From NCBI GenBank assembly GCA_030833265.1, contig JAURHO010000071.1, forward strand, positions 1 to 8,051: a stretch of DNA of 8,051 nucleotides, read 5' to 3'. This document shows, piece by piece, positions 1-6,099 of this stretch; position 1 is the first letter of the stretch, and every line of letters starts with the position of its first letter. This DNA is from Crocinitomicaceae bacterium. Lineage in GTDB: Bacteria > Bacteroidota > Bacteroidia > Flavobacteriales_D > Crocinitomicaceae. The translations under genes were made by a program, and so were the position numbers. The notes below the pieces were generated by a model. It made no database searches and was not told where the DNA came from. It saw only the letters and a list, made by a program, of their open reading frames with translations.

Positions 1-596
1 TTACCAATCAAACAAAAAATTTAGACCATCTTACAATTTGTAAGAATTTAGGAATCCCACTCGTTTTGTTTGATAACACACTTGAGAGTCAAGACTTCCC
101 AAACGTTCACATCGATGATGCAGCAGCTGCTGCTGCTTGTGCGAAATACCTCAATGAAAAAAAGGTAAAACGTGTAGCGGCAGTTTTTGGCCCAGAGGAA
201 CTGAACATCTCTAAAAATCGAAAGGCTGGTTTTCAAGGCACCTTAAACACCAACATCACTTGTGAGATTTGCTATGCTAAAGATGCAAAAGCTGCCTATG
301 ATTTTGTGAATGAGCAAATTAACACGCATCAGACCTCTGCTTTTTTCGGAATTTCTGATGAAGTATTATTAGGGATTGTTACGGCCATTAAAGAAAACAG
401 ACTTTCTAAAAAGACGATTGTAATCGGATTTTCAGACGGTTTAACTATGCCTTTCTTACATAAACAATTGCATTACATCTTTCACGATGGTAAAATTGTA
501 GGCGAGCACGCCGCAAATTTGATTTTAAGTCATATCGAAGAAAGCCCAACTCATAAGCAAAATATCGAAATCAAGGTCGAATTAATCGGCGCATAG
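1..596 (+). CDS. LacI/GalR-family transcription regulator, C-terminal effector-binding part (5' end cut by window)
   Basis: The reading frame is open from the first complete codon at position 3 and ends at TAG 594-596, giving 197 residues, so the gene begins outside the window. The visible part matches the second half of the periplasmic-binding-protein-like domain of LacI/GalR regulators. It has a strand ending LGIPLVLFDN (around 51-80), then DDAAAAAACAKYL (111-149), where the family has its conserved D-x-x-x-A-x-x-A-x-x-L helix. The segment FFGISDEVLLGIVTAIKE (around 342-395) is the usual 'nominate a residue D/E, then G-x-x-x-A' helix, and VIGFSDG (around 420-440) is the usual VxGFxD/N strand. 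The helix-turn-helix is not visible, so the operator and effector are unknown. The family's typical S-L-T-T-V-x-Q stretch is replaced by QLHYIFHDG, and the tail is short, so the ligand may be unusual. A simple periplasmic sugar-binding protein is less likely but cannot be excluded from this fragment. Confidence 0.82.
   Translation, partial: TNQTKNLDHLTICKNLGIPLVLFDNTLESQDFPNVHIDDAAAAAACAKYLNEKKVKRVAAVFGPEELNISKNRKAGFQGTLNTNITCEICYAKDAKAAYDFVNEQINTHQTSAFFGISDEVLLGIVTAIKENRLSKKTIVIGFSDGLTMPFLHKQLHYIFHDGKIVGEHAANLILSHIEESPTHKQNIEIKVELIGA
120..133. repeat. 14-bp perfect palindrome made of GCA/GCT triplets inside the regulator gene
   Basis: The bases GCAGCAGCTGCTGC read the same on both strands. 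They lie in a run of alanine codons that gives six consecutive alanines in the regulator. The run falls where this family has an alanine-rich helix, so protein sequence alone can explain it. A short triplet run can also be prone to slippage. No regulatory role is supported. Confidence 0.5.
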
Positions 597-617
597 GGCT
601 GTTTTATACAATATTTC

Positions 618-625
618 TAACTTTG
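618..625 (+). promoter_or_regulatory. Possible Bacteroidota -7 promoter element (TAACTTTG) before murB
   Basis: TAACTTTG fits the Bacteroidota sigma-factor consensus TAnnTTTG and lies in the 37-bp gap between the regulator gene and murB. Only 8 bases separate it from the ATG at 634, so a transcript from here would be almost leaderless. No TTG is found at the expected upstream distance, which weakens the call. murB may instead be read through from upstream. Confidence 0.35.
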
Positions 626-633
626 AGCTAGAA

Positions 634-1659
634 ATGCAACACGAGCTCAATTTAAAACCTTACAATACTTTTGGTATTGCCGCTAATGCGCTACATTTTG
701 CTTCGTTTAACGAGGTACAACAATTACCCGCATTACTTAACGCTTATCCCCACCTACCCCTGTTAATCTTGGGAGGCGGCAGCAACGTGCTCTTTACCGC
801 TGACTTTGAAGGCTTGGTTTTGCGCAATGAGATCAAAGGGATAGAGCTGCTCAAAGAGGATGCTGACAATGTCTATGTAAAATCTGGTGCCGGCGAGGTT
901 TGGCACGAATTTGTTTGCCATTGCATTGATCATCATTGGGCTGGGCTTGAAAATTTATCATTGATTCCTGGATCTGTAGGCGCAAGTCCCATGCAAAATA
1001 TCGGTGCTTATGGTGTAGAAATCAAAGATGTGTTTCACGAACTAAGCGCTTACCATATTGCTTCTGGTGAAATACACACCTTTAACAAGCAGCAGTGTCA
1101 ATTTGGTTACCGAGAAAGCGTTTTCAAACGCGCACTCAAAAATCAATACATCATCATTGATGTTACTTTCAAGCTTCACAAAGTAGCTAACGTAAAAACC
1201 AGTTACGGTGCCATTCAACAAGAGCTAGAAAAAATGGGCATTACTGAACCCACCATCCAAACTGTATCCAAGGCAGTTATTGCCATCAGACAATCTAAAT
1301 TACCAGACCCAAAGGTTTTGGGTAATGCCGGGAGTTTTTTCAAAAACCCAGTAGTTTCCATGCAACTCTTCGAAACAATCAAGCGCAATTATCCAGAAGT
1401 TTCATTCTACCCTGTCTCCGAAACCGAAGTTAAATTGGCGGCTGGCTGGCTTATTGAAAAAGCGGGTTTCAAGGGGCTCAAAAAAGAAAACTGTGGTGTC
1501 CACGATAAGCAAGCTTTGGTGTTGGTCAACTACGGAAAAAGTACTGGACAAGAAATCTTGGACTTATCTACGCAAATCATTGAACAAATTCAAAAACTTT
1601 TCGGCCTGACCCTAGAACGAGAAGTCAATATCATTCCCAACCATGAAAGTATCTTATAA
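634..1659 (+). CDS. murB: UDP-N-acetylenolpyruvoylglucosamine reductase (MurB)
   Basis: MurB is a cytoplasmic FAD enzyme that uses NADPH to reduce enolpyruvyl-UDP-GlcNAc to UDP-N-acetylmuramic acid, the second step of peptidoglycan precursor synthesis after MurA. The 341 residues match the E. coli-type (type I) enzyme, about 342 residues. Visible motifs are N-terminal YNTFGI (10-15), the FAD-binding LILGGGSNVLF (44-54), IPGSVGASPMQNIGAYG (111-127), FGYRESVFK (157-165), GNAGSFFKNP (230-239), AAGWLIEKAGFKG (269-281) and LEREVNII (327-334). By comparison with E. coli, the three active-site residues are Arg160, Ser234 (proton donor) and Glu330; all are present. ATG 634 is chosen because the protein begins just ahead of the conserved NTFGI block and no earlier ATG occurs after the regulator's stop codon. 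There is no clear Shine-Dalgarno sequence, which is usual in Bacteroidota. The end overlaps pheT by 17 bp, so the two are probably co-transcribed. Confidence 0.97.
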   Translation: MQHELNLKPYNTFGIAANALHFASFNEVQQLPALLNAYPHLPLLILGGGSNVLFTADFEGLVLRNEIKGIELLKEDADNVYVKSGAGEVWHEFVCHCIDHHWAGLENLSLIPGSVGASPMQNIGAYGVEIKDVFHELSAYHIASGEIHTFNKQQCQFGYRESVFKRALKNQYIIIDVTFKLHKVANVKTSYGAIQQELEKMGITEPTIQTVSKAVIAIRQSKLPDPKVLGNAGSFFKNPVVSMQLFETIKRNYPEVSFYPVSETEVKLAAGWLIEKAGFKGLKKENCGVHDKQALVLVNYGKSTGQEILDLSTQIIEQIQKLFGLTLEREVNIIPNHESIL

Positions 1660-4078
1660 CTGGCTTAAAGATTTACTCAACTTCCCCTATTCCCCAGAAG
1701 AACTAGACGCTGTCTTGACAGAAACTGGTTTAGAGGTAGAAGGCATTGAACATATTGAAGATATCAAAGGTGGATTGAAAGGCGTAGTTGTTGGTGAAGT
1801 ACTCACCTGTGAAAAACATCCAGATGCAGACAAACTCAAAGTAACCACAGTCAATGTAGGTACTGCTGAACCATTGCAAATTGTTTGTGGCGCTCCTAAT
1901 GTAGCGCAAGGTCAAAAAGTGCTTGTAGCAACCGTCGGAACAACGCTTTACCCACAACCCGATCAAGCATTTGAAATAAAAAAAGCCAAAATCAGAGGTG
2001 TCGCATCTGAAGGTATGCTCTGCGCCGAAGATGAACTCGGTTTAGGCAGCAGTCATGACGGTATTTTAGTTTTGGATTCAAATAAGCTTGTTGGTACGCC
2101 AGCAGCAGAATTATTTGAGCTCCAAAACGATGCGCAATTAGAAATAGGCCTCACGCCTAATCGCTCAGATGCCATGGGACACCTCGGCGTTTGCCGCGAC
2201 ATCAGGGCCTACATGCATGCCCAGCTTAATTTGAGTTCAGACCTCATTTGGCCCCAAATAGCGGAAATTCAAAATAGCGGAAGTGCATTGCAAATCGATA
2301 TTGTTGACCAGGAGGCTTGCAAGGCCTATTACGGTATCGAACTGACCAATATCAAGGTGGAAGCATCTCCGGCTTGGTTGCAAAGCAGACTGCGCGCAGT
2401 AGGCATCAAGCCAATCAATAACGTGGTTGACGTCAGCAATTATGTCATGCGAGAATTAGGGACACCTTTGCATATTTTTGATGCTTCAAAAATAAAAGGA
2501 AACGCAACTGTTCGCCAAGCTAAAAAAGGCGAAAAATTCATAGCCCTTGACGAGCAAACATACGAACTCCAAGGTACAGAATTGCTGATCGCAGATCAAA
2601 ATGGTCCATTATGCCTTGCCGGAATTATGGGCGGCAAAGAAAGTGGTGTCCAAGAAAACACGACTCATATTCTTATCGAATCGGCTGTATTTGATGCAGT
2701 AAGTGTGCGCAAAGCGGCCCGGATTCACGGCTTTAATACCGACGCTTCCTTTCGATTTGAACGCGGGGTAGATCCTGACTTAACACTTTATGCATTAAAA
2801 CGTTGCGTATATTTACTTCAACAAATTACTCAAGCAAAACAGCACAGTCAATTATTTACTTTTGAAGGAAATACGGCCCCAGCTATTTCACTTGAGCTCA
2901 ATCTTCAGCAGGTGAACCAATTGATCGGAACCCCTTTGGATACAGCACTCATTGAAAGCATTCTCACCGATCTCGATTTTGAAATATTAGAAAAGCAACC
3001 TACTCAGCTGCTCATACGCGTACCGCGCTACCGCGTTGATGTTACCAGACCAATAGATGTCATTGAAGAAATCTTGCGTATCTACGGCCTCAACCAAGTG
3101 CCGCTTCCAGAAAAATGGAACTTCTCCTTGCCCGTTCGCCCCAGATTTTACCCTGAAAAACACAAAGAAAGTGTCAGTGAATTTTTAGTTGGGCGCGGTT
3201 ATTCTGAGATCTTGAATAATTCACTGACCAAACTTGCCTACGCCGAGAAAATTTCAAGTTCAAAGCCTCAGGAGGCCATTCAACTATTAAATCCATTAAG
3301 CCAAGACCTCGGTATACTCAGACAATCTTTGCTTTTCGGACTTTTGGAGTGCTTGCAATACAATCAGAACAGACAGCAAAGCAACCTTCGCATCTTTGAA
3401 TTTGGGCAGCATTACAACCAACAAAACGAAAAGCGTCAAGAAAAAAGTCAACTTGCACTTGCGCTCATGGGCCAGCATACAGCAGAAAATTGGCAAAATA
3501 CGGATGCTAAAGCGCTCAAATTTAATTTCTTCGATTTAAAAGCAGAGGTCCAATCGCTTTTCGAACGTTTTGGCCTAGCAAACAAAATAGAGGAAGCCAG
3601 CATACAAGATCCACATTTTGAAGATGGTATTGCCTTTGAACTCAACGGAAAATGCTTGGCTCAAATGGGTTGGGTAAGCGCTGAAATTCAAACTGCATTT
3701 GACCTAAAGCAACGACCATTCATTGCATTAATCAACTGGGATGACCTCATGCATGCCATTCGCAAGCAACAAATCGTTTTCCAAGAACTGCCTAAATCTT
3801 TCGCTGTGCGCCGAGACCTCTCTTTGCTCATTGCCAAAGAAATCAAATACAACGACCTCAAAATCGCAGCGCAAAAAGCAGAGCGCAAACTCTTGCAAGA
3901 TGTGAACTTATTTGATGTTTATGAAGGAAAAAATTTGGCCGACGGCATGAAATCTTATGCACTTTCTTTCTATTTGCAGGATGCGCAGCAAACGCTAACT
4001 GACAAACACATTGAAAAGTCGATGCAACAAATTTTACAGGCCTTAGAGAAGGACTGTGGAGCAAAGCTCAGGATGTAA
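1643..4078 (+). CDS. pheT: Phenylalanyl-tRNA synthetase beta subunit (PheT)
   Basis: This is the large chain of the (alpha-beta)2 enzyme that charges tRNA-Phe. The alpha chain (PheS, not in the window) holds the aminoacylation site; the beta chain binds tRNA and edits mischarged tyrosine. The 811 residues are full length for the bacterial beta chain. Domains in order: N-terminal segment MKVSYNWLKDLL (1-12); OB-fold tRNA-binding domain with HPDADKL (59-65) and LQIVCGAPN (78-86); B3/B4 editing domain with NVVDVSNYVMRELGTPLHIFD (260-280) and LAGIMGGKESGV (325-336); TDASFRFERGVDP (366-378); B5 domain with RVPRYRVDVTRPIDVIEEI (459-477), including the acidic residues of its metal site; catalytic-like B6/B7 core (about 490-700); and a C-terminal ferredoxin-fold anticodon-binding domain starting near PKSFAVRRDLSLLI (717-730). 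ATG 1643 lies inside the end of murB, but MKVSYNWLK is the family's normal beginning, so the overlap is real. Separation from pheS differs from the E. coli pheST arrangement. Confidence 0.98.
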   Translation: MKVSYNWLKDLLNFPYSPEELDAVLTETGLEVEGIEHIEDIKGGLKGVVVGEVLTCEKHPDADKLKVTTVNVGTAEPLQIVCGAPNVAQGQKVLVATVGTTLYPQPDQAFEIKKAKIRGVASEGMLCAEDELGLGSSHDGILVLDSNKLVGTPAAELFELQNDAQLEIGLTPNRSDAMGHLGVCRDIRAYMHAQLNLSSDLIWPQIAEIQNSGSALQIDIVDQEACKAYYGIELTNIKVEASPAWLQSRLRAVGIKPINNVVDVSNYVMRELGTPLHIFDASKIKGNATVRQAKKGEKFIALDEQTYELQGTELLIADQNGPLCLAGIMGGKESGVQENTTHILIESAVFDAVSVRKAARIHGFNTDASFRFERGVDPDLTLYALKRCVYLLQQITQAKQHSQLFTFEGNTAPAISLELNLQQVNQLIGTPLDTALIESILTDLDFEILEKQPTQLLIRVPRYRVDVTRPIDVIEEILRIYGLNQVPLPEKWNFSLPVRPRFYPEKHKESVSEFLVGRGYSEILNNSLTKLAYAEKISSSKPQEAIQLLNPLSQDLGILRQSLLFGLLECLQYNQNRQQSNLRIFEFGQHYNQQNEKRQEKSQLALALMGQHTAENWQNTDAKALKFNFFDLKAEVQSLFERFGLANKIEEASIQDPHFEDGIAFELNGKCLAQMGWVSAEIQTAFDLKQRPFIALINWDDLMHAIRKQQIVFQELPKSFAVRRDLSLLIAKEIKYNDLKIAAQKAERKLLQDVNLFDVYEGKNLADGMKSYALSFYLQDAQQTLTDKHIEKSMQQILQALEKDCGAKLRM

Positions 4079-4131
4079 ATACATGCCTATTGCATTTAAA
4101 TCCGGTAATAAGAAAAACAAAGAAATTGGTG

Positions 4132-4497
4132 CTATGCAGTAATGTAGCGCTCCAAATTAGGATTGCTGGTCAATTCTTCTGAACCTAATATTAATAAAGA
4201 CTTCACTTTATTGGTTTCTAACCACAACTCAAAGTTCGTGATACCAACACGCAAGGTGCCATTGATATCAATTTTATGAACCGGCTTTTGCTGCTTGTCA
4301 AAAAGTGCCTTGACCTCTAATATTTCAGCAGATAATTCTTGGTTCTGATTGAAAATGAGCAAGCTATCGGTGGCCTCGAAAAAATCAGCTGGCTTTTCTT
4401 GTGCAACAATAAGTTCCTGAGCTTTGGATGTAGCCCAGTTTTGAATGGCACTAGAAAATTGGTTGGCGGCTAATAAATAAATCGTGGCTACTTTCAT
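4132..4497 (-). CDS. Uncharacterised small alpha/beta protein (121 residues)
   Basis: I do not recognise this family. The ATG at 4497-4495 opens 121 codons ending in TAG at 4134-4132. The protein has no signal peptide, no long membrane segment and no obvious metal-binding cluster, and is probably cytoplasmic. Hydrophobic stretches alternate with predicted helices: VATIYLLAA (3-11), then a helix to about residue 32, SLLIFN (45-50), an acidic helix to about 69, VHKIDI (73-78) and SLLILGSEEL (100-109). This pattern suggests a small Rossmann-like or flavodoxin-like three-layer fold; that is inference from the pattern alone. It lies 45 bp downstream of the arginine decarboxylase gene on the same strand and could share its transcript, although a TAnnTTTG element lies in the gap. 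It is likely a real gene: it fills the space between two known genes without overlapping either, has normal-looking amino-acid composition and starts shortly after a promoter-like element. Confidence 0.75.
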   Translation of the reverse strand: MKVATIYLLAANQFSSAIQNWATSKAQELIVAQEKPADFFEATDSLLIFNQNQELSAEILEVKALFDKQQKPVHKIDINGTLRVGITNFELWLETNKVKSLLILGSEELTSNPNLERYITA

Positions 4498-4517
4498 GCT
4501 TACTCTAAAATTGTCCG

Positions 4518-4525
4518 CAAATATA
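4518..4525 (-). promoter_or_regulatory. Possible Bacteroidota -7 promoter element (TATATTTG) before the 121-codon gene
   Basis: Read on the - strand, this is TATATTTG, a full match to TAnnTTTG. It lies in the 45-bp gap between the arginine decarboxylase stop and the small gene, 20 bases from the ATG, which suits a short leader. No TTG lies at the expected distance upstream, so the evidence is the -7 element only. If active, the small gene would have its own start of transcription apart from any read-through. Confidence 0.4.
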
Positions 4526-4531
4526 GCGCTA
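4524..4531. repeat. 8-bp palindrome TAGCGCTA in the gap after the decarboxylase gene
   Basis: TAGCGCTA is self-complementary and overlaps the first two bases of the promoter-like element by position (4524-4525). It has no loop and no T-run, so it is not a terminator. It could be a protein-binding site or chance. Confidence 0.25.
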
Positions 4532-4542
4532 ATAAGCTTCTG

Positions 4543-5940
4543 CTACTTTTCGTAACCTAAAATTTTCAGATAATCTTGTGCAGTTTGCTCATTACTAAAC
4601 ACTTCGGTCTGAATTTTTCCGTCTTCGTCCCTCCTGATCAAGATATGCTTCGGTTCTGGAATGAGACAGTGCTTCAAACCGCCGTAGCCACCAATTGTTT
4701 CTTGATATGCCCCAGTACTGAAAAATCCGATGAAAAGCGTGTTGTTTTTATCGAATTTCGGCAAGTAAATGGCATTGGAATGCTGCTCAGAATTGTAGTA
4801 ATCATCGGAGTCACAGGTGAGCCCACCGAGTAAGACGCGCTCGTAGTCATCATTCCAACGGTTAATTGGCAACATAATAAAGCGCTGGTTAATCGCCCAA
4901 GTGTCTGGAAGATTCGTCATGAAAGAAGAATCAATCATGTTCCATTTTTCGCGGTCATTTTGCTGTTTCTGGTGTAAGACACTAAAAATAGCACCGCCAC
5001 TCTCGCCGACTGTAAATGATCCGAATTCAGTAAAGATATTTGGCTCCGGAATATCGTTGTCTTGACACACACGCTTTACCTGCGTTAAGATTTCGCGTAC
5101 CATATAGGCGTAGTCGAAGTCAAAAGCCAAAGATTTTTTAATTGGGAAACCCCCGCCAATGTTCAATGAATCTAGCTCTGGGCAAAGTTTCTTGAGATCG
5201 GAGTAGACGCGTAAACACTTGGTTAATTCGTTCCAGTAATAAGCCGTGTCATTGATACCCGTATTGATGAAAAAATGCAGCATTTTGACGCGTACCCTAG
5301 GGTTTTCCTTGAGAATGGCTTTGTAAAACGGCACGATTTCACGGTATCGAATACCCAAACGCGACGTATAAAATTCGAACTTTGGTTCCTCTTCAGAGGC
5401 AATTCGAATTCCGATATTCAATTCTTTAGTAGTTGAACTGATCAATTGTTTCAGTTCATCAATGTTATCTACAACGGGTACAATTCGCAATTGATCTTCT
5501 TCTATCAACTGCGCGATATTATCTAAGTAAGGCTTTGGTTTGTAGCCATTGCAAATGACATAACTTTTTTCTTTCAGCTTACCCGCAGCATGCAAACTTT
5601 TAACAATATCAATATCAAAAGCAGATGAAGTTTCAATATGGACATCGTTTTTAAGCACTTCATCTAGCACAAATGCAAAATGCGAACTTTTGGTGCAATA
5701 AGAGTAATAGTAATTTCCTTGATAGCCCAGGTTCATGATGGCTTCTCTAAACCAACCTTTGGCACGCTGAATATTATTTGAAATTTGAGGTAAATAATGG
5801 AATTTTAGCGGCGTACCGTGCTCGTGTACCAAACGCATCAAGTCAATCCCGTGAAAAAACAGACGTTCTTCGCGAAGAAAAAATTCGTTCTGTGGAAAAT
5901 CAAAGGTTTGATCAATTAAATCAATGTATTTAGTTCTCAT
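4543..5940 (-). CDS. speA: PLP-dependent arginine decarboxylase, short flavobacterial type
   Basis: The enzyme is expected to convert arginine to agmatine and CO2 in the cytoplasm, the entry to polyamine synthesis. At 465 residues it belongs to the fold III (alanine-racemase-like) Orn/DAP/Arg decarboxylases and is much shorter than E. coli SpeA (about 658). It has the barrel start with YYSYCTKSSHF (78-88), where Lys84 is the expected PLP Schiff-base lysine; HIETSSAFDI (101-110); HFFINTG (222-228) at the position of the family's His that stacks on PLP; the glycine loop LNIGGGFP (259-266) that holds the phosphate; TEFGSFTVGESG (304-315) in place of the more usual EPGR-type motif; and GGLTCDSDDYY (372-382) with the catalytic Cys375-Asp376 pair. 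Near the end, GAYQETIGGYGG (410-421) corresponds to the family's GAY block. Substrate assignment rests on resemblance to proteins annotated as arginine decarboxylase in flavobacteria; another basic amino acid is possible. No agmatinase or agmatine deiminase gene is adjacent. Confidence 0.9.
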   Translation of the reverse strand: MRTKYIDLIDQTFDFPQNEFFLREERLFFHGIDLMRLVHEHGTPLKFHYLPQISNNIQRAKGWFREAIMNLGYQGNYYYSYCTKSSHFAFVLDEVLKNDVHIETSSAFDIDIVKSLHAAGKLKEKSYVICNGYKPKPYLDNIAQLIEEDQLRIVPVVDNIDELKQLISSTTKELNIGIRIASEEEPKFEFYTSRLGIRYREIVPFYKAILKENPRVRVKMLHFFINTGINDTAYYWNELTKCLRVYSDLKKLCPELDSLNIGGGFPIKKSLAFDFDYAYMVREILTQVKRVCQDNDIPEPNIFTEFGSFTVGESGGAIFSVLHQKQQNDREKWNMIDSSFMTNLPDTWAINQRFIMLPINRWNDDYERVLLGGLTCDSDDYYNSEQHSNAIYLPKFDKNNTLFIGFFSTGAYQETIGGYGGLKHCLIPEPKHILIRRDEDGKIQTEVFSNEQTAQDYLKILGYEK

Positions 5941-6004
5941 GCGTTTTCAAATAATAACTGAGTTCTGTACGTAAATACTGCGCTTTAGTTTCGCTTACTT
6001 AAAC

Positions 6005-6016
6005 TGTTTTGAAACA
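6005..6016. promoter_or_regulatory. 12-bp palindrome TGTTTTGAAACA, possible operator
   Basis: TGTTT and AAACA form an inverted repeat around a 2-base centre, in the leader region expected for the arginine decarboxylase transcript. The size and symmetry would suit a dimeric regulator, but such a short AT-rich palindrome can arise by chance, and no regulator is identified for it here. Confidence 0.25.
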
Positions 6017-6021
6017 CACCG

Positions 6022-6029
6022 CAAATTTG
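6022..6029. repeat. 8-bp palindrome CAAATTTG
   Basis: This self-complementary octamer lies between the 12-bp palindrome and the -7 element proposed for the decarboxylase gene, close to where transcription of that gene would begin. It may be part of a binding site, or chance in AT-rich DNA. Confidence 0.2.
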
Positions 6030-6031
6030 TG

Positions 6032-6039
6032 CAAAAATA
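6032..6039 (-). promoter_or_regulatory. Possible Bacteroidota -7 promoter element (TATTTTTG) for the arginine decarboxylase gene
   Basis: Read on the - strand, TATTTTTG matches TAnnTTTG. It lies 91 bases ahead of the ATG at 5940, implying a leader of roughly 85 bases that contains both small palindromes and the left direct-repeat copy. I find no TTG at the usual distance upstream. It is the only full -7 match on this strand within the divergent region. Confidence 0.35.
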
Positions 6040-6055
6040 CTGCTTTTTAAATGGA

Positions 6056-6083
6056 TTGTTAGTGCCTGAAAATAGTACTTTTG
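6056..6083 (+). promoter_or_regulatory. Likely Bacteroidota housekeeping promoter (TTG - 17 bp - TACTTTTG) for the helicase gene
   Basis: TTG at 6056-6058 and TACTTTTG at 6076-6083 are separated by 17 bases, fitting the known flavobacterial promoter pattern of a TTG about 17-23 bases before TAnnTTTG. The start of transcription would be near 6087-6090, leaving a leader of only about 10 bases before the ATG at 6100. This is the best promoter match in the window because both elements are present. Confidence 0.6.
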
Positions 6084-6099
6084 AGCACAGCAAATTTTC

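Larger units (their letters stand above)
5973..6043. repeat. 9-bp direct repeat AAATACTGC (two copies, 62 bp apart) in the divergent promoter region
   Basis: AAATACTGC occurs at 5973-5981 and 6035-6043, each followed by a T-rich stretch ending in TTTA (GCTTTA and TTTTTA). On the - strand each reads GCAGTATTT. The right copy overlaps the -7 element proposed for the decarboxylase gene and the left copy lies in its presumed leader. They could be regulator half-sites or remnants of a duplicated promoter; neither is shown. Confidence 0.35.

Noticed and set aside
120..137. GCA/GCT triplet run as a phase-variation repeat or regulatory palindrome
   Set aside because: The run is short and encodes alanines where the protein family has an alanine-rich helix; coding explains it.
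66..596. A reading frame beginning at TTG 66 as a complete 176-residue gene
   Set aside because: The frame is open all the way to the left edge, and the upstream residues (LGIP before LVLFDN) belong to the same LacI-type domain, so the TTG is an internal leucine codon and the gene is cut by the window.
3296..4064. Four overlapping reading frames on the - strand opposite the 3' half of pheT
   Set aside because: They lie wholly within a conserved, full-length pheT, overlap each other, and show compositions typical of antisense shadows.
4083..4095. Hairpin ATGC-CTATT-GCAT after pheT as a terminator
   Set aside because: The stem has only four pairs and is not followed by a T-run, so it is too weak to call.
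4576..4833. An 85-codon frame on the + strand opposite the decarboxylase gene
   Set aside because: It is antisense to a conserved coding region, has no recognisable domain and no promoter-like element was noticed before it.
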